Source: Henningerozyma blattae CBS 6284
Lineage: Eukaryota > Ascomycota > Saccharomycetes > Saccharomycetales > Saccharomycetaceae
Assembly: GCF_000315915.1 (NCBI RefSeq)
Contig: NC_020185.1
Location: 1,550,001-1,614,000 of the forward strand
Reading direction: 5' to 3'
Length of the DNA stretch: 64,000 nt
Every line of letters begins with the position of its first letter. The stretch's first letter is position 1. The translations under genes were made by a program, and so were the position numbers. This document shows, piece after piece, positions 19,470 to 29,076 of this stretch. Under the pieces are notes generated by a model that was not told the origin of the DNA, made no database searches, and saw only the letters and a list, made by a program, of their open reading frames with translations.

Positions 19470-19895
19470 TTTCTGATTCGTTTATTATGTGTGCTTAGTG
19501 TGTGCTTATTGTATTGTTATTCCAGAAATATCTGTAATTACGGATTTAAATACTGCTTGATAGAACGTGAGTCAAGAGAATTCAACAAAGATATTAAACT
19601 GAAATCTGTTATATATATGTTATTGTCTTGAAATATTCCCTAATAAACTTGAATGGTCTTCGATTGTTCTTGATGGTTTGTCTCGGTATATATAACACCG
19701 TCTCACCAGTTACCCGCCGCGGGGATTTCGGCATCCCTGAAAACAGGCTGCGGGTTTCGCGTGGTATATAATGGAGATGCATTATCTGGAGAAACATCCA
19801 TATTAAACGATATATAATGTATCAAGTGATTGTTTCAAATATATACCACCAAGTAATCATACTTTAATACAGCCGTAATAACTCTCGTCACCATA
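19470..19895. promoter_or_regulatory. Divergent COX9/COX8 promoter with a Reb1-type site
   Basis: This interval separates two complex IV genes read outward. It has TTACCCG at 19710-19716 (Reb1 core) inside a GC-rich patch at about 19700-19765 that stands out from the AT-rich surroundings. No CCAAT (Hap2/3/4/5) box was found by eye. A short open frame at 19609-19797 does not look coding. Confidence 0.5.
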
Positions 19896-20111
19896 ATGTT
19901 GAACCAAGTAACTCGTCTAGCTACAAGAAGAGCCTTCTCTCAAACTGCTCGTGCAAATGGCCATTTCGCTGAAGGTGTTTACAGTAATATTCCTTTCAAA
20001 GTCCATAACAGAAAGATCCCATACGGTGTCATCCATTTTGGTTTCTTTACTGTTGGTTTTTCTGTCCCATTCCTAATCACATGGGCTCATCTAAAGAGAT
20101 CTGGGTTCTAA
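19896..20111 (+). CDS. COX8: Cytochrome c oxidase subunit Cox8 (VIIc)
   Basis: This is the precursor of a small inner-membrane subunit of complex IV, 71 residues (S. cerevisiae 78). Residues 1-25, MLNQVTRLATRRAFSQTARA and on, form an arginine-rich presequence. The mature part has GVYSNIPFKV, HFGFFTVGFSVPF (the membrane helix) and ends LKRSGF, as in Cox8. Lying opposite COX9 puts two complex IV subunits on one divergent promoter. In S. cerevisiae they are on different chromosomes (YLR395C, YDL067C), so this pairing reflects the ancestral order. Confidence 0.96.
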   Translation: MLNQVTRLATRRAFSQTARANGHFAEGVYSNIPFKVHNRKIPYGVIHFGFFTVGFSVPFLITWAHLKRSGF

Positions 20112-20426
20112 ACGAACTACGAACGATGGTAATCCAACAACCTACTTTCTAGTTCTGATCCTGTTTTATTCTCTTTTTATTTATATTCATCGAGATTATC
20201 AACCTCCTACCCTCTTCTCTGTTTTATAGTTTAGTATACTGTACAATTCCCTAGTAGTTAACGCCAAACCATACATATGTTTATCCTTATATATTCTAAC
20301 TCACAAAATTAAACGTTATTGAAAATACTACTGTTTATTATTACTGTTATTATTTTTACTATTATTATTTATTATAGTTGAATAAAACATCTAATATTAA
20401 TATAAAATTACATATGTTTGTTCCTA
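20112..20426. other. COX8/YRA1-like convergent gap, synteny breakpoint
   Basis: The gap lies between converging genes and is AT-rich, with termination-like T- and A-rich DNA. No further gene is seen. Genes to the left match the YLR/YDL39x-07x regions of S. cerevisiae and genes to the right match YDR/YOR, so a chromosomal junction relative to S. cerevisiae falls here. Confidence 0.6.
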
Positions 20427-21023
20427 TCAATTTCTCCTTCTAGAAGAAGAACTCTTGGATTTGCTATTAGTGCCACTATTAGAACTTCTTCTTGAATTCA
20501 ATTTATTAGGAATGATTCTTTTGGAAATATCATTGTTAGAGTTATTGGAACGAGATTTCTCATCTCTACTAACAAACACATACATTTTTAATTTGGAATT
20601 GTTATCGACTTTAGCACCATTGAATTTATCAATGGCTAAATTGGCAGTTCTTTTATCTTTGAATTGAATCTTAACCATCCCTGTCGACTTACCACTTTCT
20701 GTGTATGACAATAATACCGTCTCAATACCTCCCAATTGTGACACGAAATATTTACGGATAGAAGCTTGTGTAAGGTCCTTGGGAATACCTTCAACGGCTA
20801 CATTAATACTAGTACTACCTTTAGAAGGACTTTTGGAACCATTGTTCTTTTTAGCCTTTTGTTGTATTCTCTTCAACAAAACATTTTCCTGCTTTTCTTG
20901 TTTCACATTGCCACTATTACTACTGCTACTGGCATTAGTTCTTCTTCTACTCTTAGTATTTGAGCCTGATTTGGAATTGGAACTTTTACTGACAGTAACT
21001 CTACGTCTAACGGCAGTGGCCAT
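20427..21023 (-). CDS. Yra1-like RRM mRNA export factor, intronless, altered termini
   Basis: The 198-residue protein has one RRM at about 73-152 closely matching Yra1, the REF/ALY adaptor that couples mRNA to the Mex67 export receptor. Shared words include VEGIPKDL, SQLGG, VLLSY and STGM. Its place two loci from ARO10 fits YRA1 (YDR381W; ARO10 is YDR380W). Two features differ. S. cerevisiae YRA1 has a large intron within the RRM, used for autoregulation; here the RRM is uninterrupted. The conserved N- and C-terminal Sub2-binding boxes (SLDEII-like and SLEDLDKEM-like) are missing; both ends are basic, serine-rich and arginine-rich. It may be a diverged second copy. No upstream exon was found. 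Confidence 0.82.
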   Translation of the reverse strand: MATAVRRRVTVSKSSNSKSGSNTKSRRRTNASSSSNSGNVKQEKQENVLLKRIQQKAKKNNGSKSPSKGSTSINVAVEGIPKDLTQASIRKYFVSQLGGIETVLLSYTESGKSTGMVKIQFKDKRTANLAIDKFNGAKVDNNSKLKMYVFVSRDEKSRSNNSNNDISKRIIPNKLNSRRSSNSGTNSKSKSSSSRRRN

Positions 21024-22456
21024 ATTATATCGTGTTTATTGCTTACCCGTGTAAGAGTTTCCCTCATATATAGATTTGTATGCATACATACTCAAAAATA
21101 TTTTATATATTTCACTTATATAAAATAACTATCTACTCTATTGGATCACAAGGGATCTACACCTCCCACACAGCCAGTGTAGCTGGTCCCATCAACTTTT
21201 AAACTCAAATTCAGTAAACTCCTTGAACCCTCCAATAGCTAACAAGGATTCTTGTTAGAGAATAGCTTGCTATGAACGAATATTAGCTCCATATCGAAGT
21301 TTTCTATCTCTTTCAAGCAAATGCATAGTTCTTACTGGATATATCACAAGGCAACACTTCCCGTTCGTTTCCTACGTCATATATAAACAGATATTCATAA
21401 TCTGTTTTTGAGATTTGTTCAGATATTTACTTGTTCTTGATTGCATAAAGGCTACGGAAAGCTTAAAGTTAAGGAAAACGGTAGTCAGTTTTGGGCCGAT
21501 ATCTAGTATCGATCCATAAAGAAATAAATTCCACCAAACAAGGTTGTTCACAATAACAGTTCAAGAAGGGAAATAGAATCAAAAAAGACACCTGGCCAGT
21601 TTGCACTTGCTTGTTTGTGTTACTATATTCATCTAATTTCCATTTCCTTGTTCAGCTAATAAACTTATTGTAAATAAAATGAACGAACAAATATGGTTAT
21701 ACTATGTATGACTCAAGGTGTATTTAATCATATTACATTAGATGATGGACTTATAATTTTTTCTTGAGTTGCTAGACGACATTTAGAAAAAAAGAGTGCC
21801 TAAATATCGGACTCTCTTATTCACTTTGCTACTCCCCTTCTTTTCCTCCCCCTTGCTCCCCCGTTTTCTTAAGGGTAAGTAAAATTGTTAATATATACTG
21901 CATGGTAATAATATGCAAAAAAAATTATTCAATTGGTAACGCCATTTACTACTACAGATTTGGTACCATGGAATTTCGAACGGCACGTCAACTCTTAAAA
22001 TTGATGTCCCCAAAGTATGGTACAATTTCGGAAGTTTGATCTTGCTTTTGATCTTGATTTTGATCTTGATTTTGATCTTGGCATAGAGATTTGATTAACT
22101 TCCTTTTTTTTTTTGTTGTATTGTTTTAGTTATCTTTTGATCTATAGATTTGCGTTGTTTAGTTTGGGAAACCCTATATCTTGATTCTACTTTAACAGTT
22201 CCATTTCTTCTCCTCTCATCAACTTTCCAATCATCCTATCTTAAATTATACAATAAAGAAACTAATAGATTTGAAGCTGACTACAATTAAAGTCAACTAG
22301 TCTTCTATCGGTGTATTATAAATACTATTTGATACTAATTTCAATTAACACTGAGAAATGTATATGGATATTAATCTAGAAACTGATATTTCACCATATA
22401 AATTCGTTTAATTATTATTAATTTTTTTTCTTTATATTAAAATATTTTATGTATCA
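21024..22456. other. Long divergent intergenic region with a 12-bp repeat
   Basis: This 1.43-kb gap separates the YRA1-like gene and the AFI1-like gene. It contains a TTACCCG word (Reb1 core) near 21043 and a 12-bp repeat at 22035-22082. The leader before the AFI1-like start has a short uORF from about 22366 and another ATG 8 bp before the main start, in a different frame. I find no tRNA, no long ORF and no clear snoRNA. Confidence 0.5.
22035..22082. repeat. 12-bp tandem repeat TTTGATCTTGAT
   Basis: Four units start at 22035, 22047, 22059 and 22071, with small changes in the outer ones. Because 12 is divisible by 3, all frames stay open across it; on the minus strand a short frame reads as arginine-serine-lysine repeats from an ATG at about 22085. 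It is only about 29 codons, so I treat it as non-coding. Confidence 0.8.
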
Positions 22457-25400
22457 ATGTCACCTACTACATCCACTAATATCAATAAAAAACTAATAGC
22501 TGTAAATAATAGAAATATCAATGGTGTATTATCTGCTACTTTTGATAATACGAAGGGTCCAATTGTAACTGGTCAATTCACAGACATTAAGGATTTTTCT
22601 ATACCTTCTTCTGTGGTACCATTCCCTAATTTGGGGAAATCAATAGCATCTAATACCACAACTTCCACATCAAATAGTATTTTCAATCTCAATGCAATTA
22701 GTAACCTTTCAAATAATATTACCAAATCAAAGCCGGATAAAATAAATTTGGCATATCTTCTGATACCCGAAAATATAGAACGTCATTTAGGTACATTAGA
22801 TTTTACCAATACCAATTTATATTGGAATGTCATAGATAAAAAGTTTAACTTTCTACCTTTATCTTCTTATACTACTAATTATATTAATTATTTCATATTT
22901 AATGTCGTAATTGCAGTAACAGACCCTAAAAATAGACGTGGGACTACAATCAATTCAATTGCAATACTCACCACTTATAATAACCCTTCTATATGGAAAC
23001 AAATTTTAACCTATATTCGACCTTTTATTGATTATAAGGATTCAAACTCAATAAATTCATCTTTGGAAAAATGTTTTAATTTTATTAATTCATTAAACTT
23101 ATCTGATTTATTTAATTATTTTAACGATATTCATTTGCAATCGATTTTATGTTCATTTACCACAATAAATGAGTTACAATTAAAACAATTCCCATTGGCG
23201 TATTCAAACCCAATATACACTACAGAAAAGGATAAAATTATTTACCATCTTGATCATGATGAAATTGATCCAAAGATTAAAGAATTCATTAAAGATGATA
23301 CTTTACCCCTAGTATTTAATTTTATGGACTCCATCACTATTGGCAAAGATATTAAATTAGATTCAACACTATTGAATTTCTATAAAAAATTCATGATTCA
23401 ATTTTACCCAAATTTGAATTTAAATAAAATATCTTTTTTTATTTATTCCAATTCCAATTTAAAAAACTTATTATTTCAATATTTAATGGCTTTCAAATAT
23501 TTCTTAAGTTTTTTTACGAGACAAAAATTCCAATATTATAATAATATAATGATACCATTTCTAGATATTTCTATGATTGATTGCTATGAAAGTTATTTAA
23601 AAAATTTTCATAACCCTAATCTGAATAGTTTTTCGTCTTCTTCAGCACCAAACTCAATGAATAATAATGGAAATCTTAGTAGAGAACACAACAACAACCC
23701 AAACTATTACTTATTCTCTATCGTTGGAGTTTCTAACCCAATATTTAAAGAACAAAAACAATTATGGAATTTTTTTTATGATATCGATAAAGATGATTTT
23801 ATTTTTAATAAATCATCTCAATTGAATTCATATTCTATTATTACCCCTCCATTACAACAGTTACAAGTGCAGTCACAATACGAAAACTTTGCGCCAAAAA
23901 ACATTAGTAACACCCCTAGAAGATATTCGAACCAAACGGCAGATTTTAATAGCAACTTAAACTCTACAACTATAAATAGATCTTCACGGTCTGCATCCAC
24001 TTCCTCCATTTTAAATAGACATAATATCAGTAAAGAACATGCTTTAAATGCAAATATAAGAGGATCAGGATCTAAACCTGCAATTGTAATCACATCTCCT
24101 ACTGAAAATTCAAAGCTACAAGACTCAGCTACAAATGAGTCAAAGCATAATACCTCGGACTTGAATTCTTCTGAAATATCCAATTCAGAGGATCTTGGTA
24201 TCGAAGAGACAATGGGGTCAAGAATAGATGAAATGGGCGGAATCATTTCAAATGAGGCTCGTATGGGAACTTTTGAAACCAATAGAGGATTTGCAAAGAC
24301 CAGAGAAACTAATATCAGAGAAATTAAATTATCTGAAACTAATATCCAAGATATTAAATCTGTTGATACTCATATTATAGAATTTAAGGAGATGGAACCG
24401 CCCAAAATTTGTGAATTAAATAATACAAATTCGCGATCAACAAACACCAGCTCAAAAAACTCTGAACCTACTAATTCTAGTACAACTACTACTCACCATG
24501 ATCCAAATTTTGAAGAATCTGACCTCGAAGATTTATCATCAGTTGATTCTGATACAAATTATTCAGCTTTCGAAGATGCAAGATCTAAGAACTCTCTTTA
24601 TCAAGATGTACAATATAGAGATGATGGGAAAACACTTAATATAGGCCGCCGTAGAACAAAGGGTAGTCCAACTAGATCTATTAGAAGAAATTCTAATGGA
24701 CATAGGCCAGAATCTGTTTACAGTATGTCTGAGTATACTGACGCAAAAGAATTACCAGAGGTCTTTAAGTTGAAGATCCCTAATATTCGGGATTTAGAAT
24801 CAATAGATTCAGTTGCTGAATATTCTGATAAAGAAGTATCGCAAGACTTGACAGGGAATGAAACCAACTCTACCGAACTAAAATCGACAGATTCAACTAC
24901 TGCAGACTTAGGCCCAAAGGAGATACCAGACACCATAGCACTGGAAAGCGAATCTCTTGGGACCTTGACATATCATGTTGGGGAGCCTATTGAAATTGGT
25001 TCAGATGATTCATTTTCTGATGGCCTAGGCTCCTGTGATATAAATTTTGAAGATGCAAAATCGAGAAATTCAGCTAGACAGGATATAATGTTTAATAGTC
25101 CAGATAAATTTACTCCTGTATTATTGACCCCTAATAGGAAACAAAGCATTTCCCCTAAACAAAATAGTACGCCTAGGAAGTTGGATACTGCATTAAAGGC
25201 GAATGAAAATAATGAACTAAGGGATAATAATATGGATATGATTGAATCAAAGATATCTACTTTATTCAGTCCAAAGAAAAAGATTTTACAATCAAAAGAT
25301 GTTCAGCAACAATTAAACATTACTCCAAAAAAACCAATATTATCTAAAACTACTAACAATAACGGAAAGGGGACTCATTCTAATACTCAACGACATGCTA

Positions 25401-27022
25401 ATAATAACTTACAATCACCTTCTTTTAATACAGTAGCAACCGAAACATCAGGTTCCCCAGTTTCTGCTAATTCTGTTTTTAGCTCTGATAGAAGAAACTC
25501 TAGTTTTAGGAAATTTTTTATAGACTCGATGGTTGATTCAAATGTCCTTGGGAAATTAATATCTTTAGGTCCTGGTGTTAAAACAACATTATTTTTTAGG
25601 ATAGTGAATTTATTATCCATATTAGAAAGTGATACATTGAGATGGGTAGAAATAAGAATGAGAGCAGAAGGTAAACGGAAATTTACACATGAAATTTTAA
25701 TGAAAGAATATAGCAATATAAAAAATCTTATGCCAAGCGGAACGTTATCATATTCGAATGATTTTGATAATTTAACCATTTTGAACATCTTTAAAAAGAT
25801 AAATATCATACAATTATGTTATACCTTAAATTCAATAAAGGATCGAAATGAAACAAAACTTGAGGTATTAATAAAAGATAGAATATTTCAATTTAATATT
25901 GGTACTGTATTGAAAGATTACAATCATAATTTTAAAGATATCTTCTATTTTGAGGAATTTTTCAATATCGAGTCTTTACAAATACTGAAGTGCTTTATTC
26001 TTTTAACCAGACAATGTGATAAATTATTCAATAATCTAAGAAAATTAAAGCTAGACAAGAAATACAAGAATATTAATTTTTTGAAGAAGATAAAAAGTCA
26101 ATTATTAATGATCAAATTTATTTTACAAAAACTGTTGAAAATTTCATCGACTTCTAGGGCAAATTTAATTAAATTTGTTGATATATTACTTTGCTTTCCT
26201 TTGCTACCAAATTTTCTTAGATTTGATTTGAAGAGGTTTGACTTCAATCATTTTGATTTCAAGGACTTCTTAGATTTATCACCTCTAGACAAAACTTTGG
26301 AAGAGAAATATAATTCATTTCATGTTACCGCTACGCCTCCATCCGCAGATACGAGAAAAGCAATTCATATAAATCATGCAATTAATAATGTCCATTCAAA
26401 ATGGATGATCTTTGTTAAATTATCGAAGATGAAAGCGCTGACAACATTAGAATTCTTATTGCTACTGAGTTCTAAGGTTCAAGATGTAAAGGGTTCTATA
26501 TTGTTATTTCATATCGATAAAAAAGATGCTTCTGTGCCTTCACCTGCTGATGATGATATTGCACAAGTTCAATTTAGGAGAAGCTCTAAATCCACTTCAG
26601 TAGGACACAATGTAGATCAATCAAAACATAAAAAATCCGAGTTAGAAAGGCTGCCAACACAGTCATCTATTCATAGCGCTACATGGGACTCACTATCTCC
26701 AGATATAGTATATGATCCATTAATGAAAGATATTAAGAAGCATCCTTTGCTACTTGATGCTAAGAAACATTTAAAATTGTCAGATGAATTCATTAAAAGA
26801 AATATATCAAATACTAAGTTTGAGAATACTGTTCTTACTGACGCAAATAATTTTAAAGGGTCTGTCAATTTAACAAATGATATTATTGAGATCAAAAAAA
26901 TGGTAGTCCTTTTATTTTTTCTTATTGAGAAATATTCTCTTGGCGATATAGTTATTAGGAAATATATGCATAATGCAACAAAAATGGTTTATGATTATAT
27001 GAAAAATGGGAATGAACCCTAA
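22457..27022 (+). CDS. AFI1: Afi1-like Arf3-interacting polarity protein, enlarged
   Basis: This large 1521-residue protein is probably Afi1, which binds the GTPase Arf3 at the plasma membrane and helps polarised growth. The N-terminal part (about 10-450) has the DENN-like start NGVLSATFDNTKGPIV, and conserved hydrophobic blocks return in the C-terminal third (about 1020-1510). S. cerevisiae Afi1 is 893 residues; the excess is a serine/asparagine/glutamate-rich middle (about 400-1020). That insert holds repeated linear motifs: FEDARSKNSLYQDV at 705 and FEDAKSRNSARQDI at 864, and tandem ETNI-x-x-IK words. Place and strand (AFI1 YOR129C, near RGA1 YOR127W) support the call. Sequence evidence alone is moderate. 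Confidence 0.78.
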   Translation: MSPTTSTNINKKLIAVNNRNINGVLSATFDNTKGPIVTGQFTDIKDFSIPSSVVPFPNLGKSIASNTTTSTSNSIFNLNAISNLSNNITKSKPDKINLAYLLIPENIERHLGTLDFTNTNLYWNVIDKKFNFLPLSSYTTNYINYFIFNVVIAVTDPKNRRGTTINSIAILTTYNNPSIWKQILTYIRPFIDYKDSNSINSSLEKCFNFINSLNLSDLFNYFNDIHLQSILCSFTTINELQLKQFPLAYSNPIYTTEKDKIIYHLDHDEIDPKIKEFIKDDTLPLVFNFMDSITIGKDIKLDSTLLNFYKKFMIQFYPNLNLNKISFFIYSNSNLKNLLFQYLMAFKYFLSFFTRQKFQYYNNIMIPFLDISMIDCYESYLKNFHNPNLNSFSSSSAPNSMNNNGNLSREHNNNPNYYLFSIVGVSNPIFKEQKQLWNFFYDIDKDDFIFNKSSQLNSYSIITPPLQQLQVQSQYENFAPKNISNTPRRYSNQTADFNSNLNSTTINRSSRSASTSSILNRHNISKEHALNANIRGSGSKPAIVITSPTENSKLQDSATNESKHNTSDLNSSEISNSEDLGIEETMGSRIDEMGGIISNEARMGTFETNRGFAKTRETNIREIKLSETNIQDIKSVDTHIIEFKEMEPPKICELNNTNSRSTNTSSKNSEPTNSSTTTTHHDPNFEESDLEDLSSVDSDTNYSAFEDARSKNSLYQDVQYRDDGKTLNIGRRRTKGSPTRSIRRNSNGHRPESVYSMSEYTDAKELPEVFKLKIPNIRDLESIDSVAEYSDKEVSQDLTGNETNSTELKSTDSTTADLGPKEIPDTIALESESLGTLTYHVGEPIEIGSDDSFSDGLGSCDINFEDAKSRNSARQDIMFNSPDKFTPVLLTPNRKQSISPKQNSTPRKLDTALKANENNELRDNNMDMIESKISTLFSPKKKILQSKDVQQQLNITPKKPILSKTTNNNGKGTHSNTQRHANNNLQSPSFNTVATETSGSPVSANSVFSSDRRNSSFRKFFIDSMVDSNVLGKLISLGPGVKTTLFFRIVNLLSILESDTLRWVEIRMRAEGKRKFTHEILMKEYSNIKNLMPSGTLSYSNDFDNLTILNIFKKINIIQLCYTLNSIKDRNETKLEVLIKDRIFQFNIGTVLKDYNHNFKDIFYFEEFFNIESLQILKCFILLTRQCDKLFNNLRKLKLDKKYKNINFLKKIKSQLLMIKFILQKLLKISSTSRANLIKFVDILLCFPLLPNFLRFDLKRFDFNHFDFKDFLDLSPLDKTLEEKYNSFHVTATPPSADTRKAIHINHAINNVHSKWMIFVKLSKMKALTTLEFLLLLSSKVQDVKGSILLFHIDKKDASVPSPADDDIAQVQFRRSSKSTSVGHNVDQSKHKKSELERLPTQSSIHSATWDSLSPDIVYDPLMKDIKKHPLLLDAKKHLKLSDEFIKRNISNTKFENTVLTDANNFKGSVNLTNDIIEIKKMVVLLFFLIEKYSLGDIVIRKYMHNATKMVYDYMKNGNEP

Positions 27023-27159
27023 TACATGGACACTAGAGCTTTTCATAACGATATTTGATTATGCTTATAGACGAACACTCATATATAGATAGATATTTAT
27101 TTATTCATTATTTAGATGCTGAATAGAAAAAAAAAAATAATAAAAAAACTAATATAAAA

Positions 27160-29076
27160 TTATTTTGTTTCTTTATGCTCTAATTCACTAGCCATTTTGA
27201 TAAGTGTAGTTGGTATATTTAATTTATTTAGAATAACTTCCACAAACGAAAATGTTTCTTTTCCTGGATAATCTTTTAATTGTTTTAACTTTTCATAAAG
27301 TTCTGTGGTAGAAAAAAATTTATATTTATTTTTTGTCTCATCTAAATTGCCACCAAGTCCATTTAATAGTTGTGGCCAATTCCATTCACAAATATCATTG
27401 AACTCTTTATCTGCACCTTTGATTGCTCTTTCTATTGTATATCCTTGATTATTCAACAATAATATTTCAATAGGAATCTTATATTTAATTATGTTCGTGA
27501 TTTCTTGAACAGTCATCTGGGCTGCCCCATCACCTTCTAGTAAAATTAACCTAGGTTTATAATTTGGTGGTACATTTGAATGTGAGGATTTTTTTGATAA
27601 ATGCAAATTTGGGTAGTCTCTCATTGCCATTCCTATACCTAAGGAAGCTGGTATTGCCATTCCAATCGATAAATAGAAGCCTTGAGTAATATATTCTACA
27701 TCACTTGAAAGTCTAGTATTTACCATGGTGAATTGAATGCTTCCAGTTTCACACACAACTACATCACCAGGGTTAATATACCTTGGGATGATTGTTTCCA
27801 AATAATCATGGGAAATGGGGCCGTCTTCTTCTTGTTCCAATGGAAAGAGATATGCATGAGAAGAAGGTGAAAATAACCTATTGTATGTTGTATTAATGGA
27901 ATTTGGTTGAACACCTTTTGTAACCATATCTACAAAAGTTCTAAATTCAATGCCTTTGTAATCAGTTCTAATATTATGTTGGAATTGTGTAATTCTAACA
28001 TAATCTGGATGTATTTGAATTAGGACGGAGTCTGGTTTATAATTGAATGAGTAATATCCAGTATTAATTTCATTTTCAACCACTCCAAAATGAATTATTA
28101 AATCACACATCTGAATTTTTTTAACAATATGATCTTGACTCAATTTTCCAAAATAAACACCTTGATAATAAGGATTCGATTCGTTTAAAACCCCTTTACT
28201 CATAAATGTTGAAAAATTCCATAATTTTGTCTTGTGAATTAAATCATTAATTTGTTTTGTTACACCAAACCTTTCTACTAATATATCGCCAATAATACAT
28301 GGAGTCTTTGACGAATAAAGTAATGATAGAATGTAATCACACACAGAAACCATTTCTAGGCTTGGTAAAAGGGGAATTTCAACAATTTCTTCAATAGGCA
28401 TTATATCTTCCCTAGACAAATGTTCATTAACACTAATTGGAATCAAAGCATCTTGGAAATCAGTAGGGATAAAAATATAAGCAGGTAAATTATATTGAAA
28501 AATATGCTTTATTGCAATTTCTATTTGCCAACGTGCTTGGTTCAAATCTGTAATATTTGCATAGAAACAGCACACTTTTTCGTTTACCATTTCCATATAA
28601 ACTTCTTTATTCGGGGCTAAAAGATTTGAGTATTTTAAGCGTGGAACTAAATGATGAATGTTGTGGTTTAGTGTGTTATACTTTGTTGGTGGAACTCCCA
28701 CTACATGGAGTAATTTAATATTTTCTGCAAAAGCACCAGCAATACCATTTAAAGCGCTTAATTCTCCCACACCATATGTAGTAACAACACATCCAACTCT
28801 ATTAGTATAACGCGAGTAACCATCTGCAGCATAGGCAGCATTCAATTCATTACAACATCCAACCCATTTCAAGCCACTATCTTTTACCTTTTGAGTGTAT
28901 AATAATTCTAATAAGCTTAGATTAAAATCTCCAGGAACACCAAAAATAGTTTTAGTACCAATTTGAGCTAGTTTCAAGTACAGATACTCACCTAAAGGGA
29001 GCAATTCACAGACGTCAGAGCCATCTCTAGCTCTTGTTGGAAATGGTGATTCTACTTTTTCAGTAACAGGTGTCAT
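27160..29076 (-). CDS. ARO10: Phenylpyruvate decarboxylase Aro10
   Basis: Aro10 is a thiamine-diphosphate 2-oxo acid decarboxylase of the Ehrlich pathway that turns phenylpyruvate and related keto acids into aldehydes, later fusel alcohols. The protein has 638 residues (S. cerevisiae 635), longer than Pdc1 (563), which favours Aro10. Visible: the catalytic glutamate E77 in CNELNAAYAADGYSR; the NIHHLVPRL histidine pair region; and the ThDP/Mg signature EGDGAAQMT continuing to LNNQGYTIE. Its position beside SDH6 and RGA matches YDR380W. The promoter carries a perfect Ume6 URS1 word. I did not find a convincing Aro80 array of spaced CCG triplets. Confidence 0.93.
   Translation of the reverse strand: MTPVTEKVESPFPTRARDGSDVCELLPLGEYLYLKLAQIGTKTIFGVPGDFNLSLLELLYTQKVKDSGLKWVGCCNELNAAYAADGYSRYTNRVGCVVTTYGVGELSALNGIAGAFAENIKLLHVVGVPPTKYNTLNHNIHHLVPRLKYSNLLAPNKEVYMEMVNEKVCCFYANITDLNQARWQIEIAIKHIFQYNLPAYIFIPTDFQDALIPISVNEHLSREDIMPIEEIVEIPLLPSLEMVSVCDYILSLLYSSKTPCIIGDILVERFGVTKQINDLIHKTKLWNFSTFMSKGVLNESNPYYQGVYFGKLSQDHIVKKIQMCDLIIHFGVVENEINTGYYSFNYKPDSVLIQIHPDYVRITQFQHNIRTDYKGIEFRTFVDMVTKGVQPNSINTTYNRLFSPSSHAYLFPLEQEEDGPISHDYLETIIPRYINPGDVVVCETGSIQFTMVNTRLSSDVEYITQGFYLSIGMAIPASLGIGMAMRDYPNLHLSKKSSHSNVPPNYKPRLILLEGDGAAQMTVQEITNIIKYKIPIEILLLNNQGYTIERAIKGADKEFNDICEWNWPQLLNGLGGNLDETKNKYKFFSTTELYEKLKQLKDYPGKETFSFVEVILNKLNIPTTLIKMASELEHKETK

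Noticed and set aside
22020..22060. CDEIII-like CTTCCGAAAT on the minus strand near 22030
   Set aside because: No CDEI at the right distance, and the intervening DNA is the 12-bp repeat rather than a highly AT-rich CDEII.
21996..22085. Small arginine/serine-repeat peptide on the minus strand
   Set aside because: About 29 codons, produced by the 12-bp repeat, with no other support.
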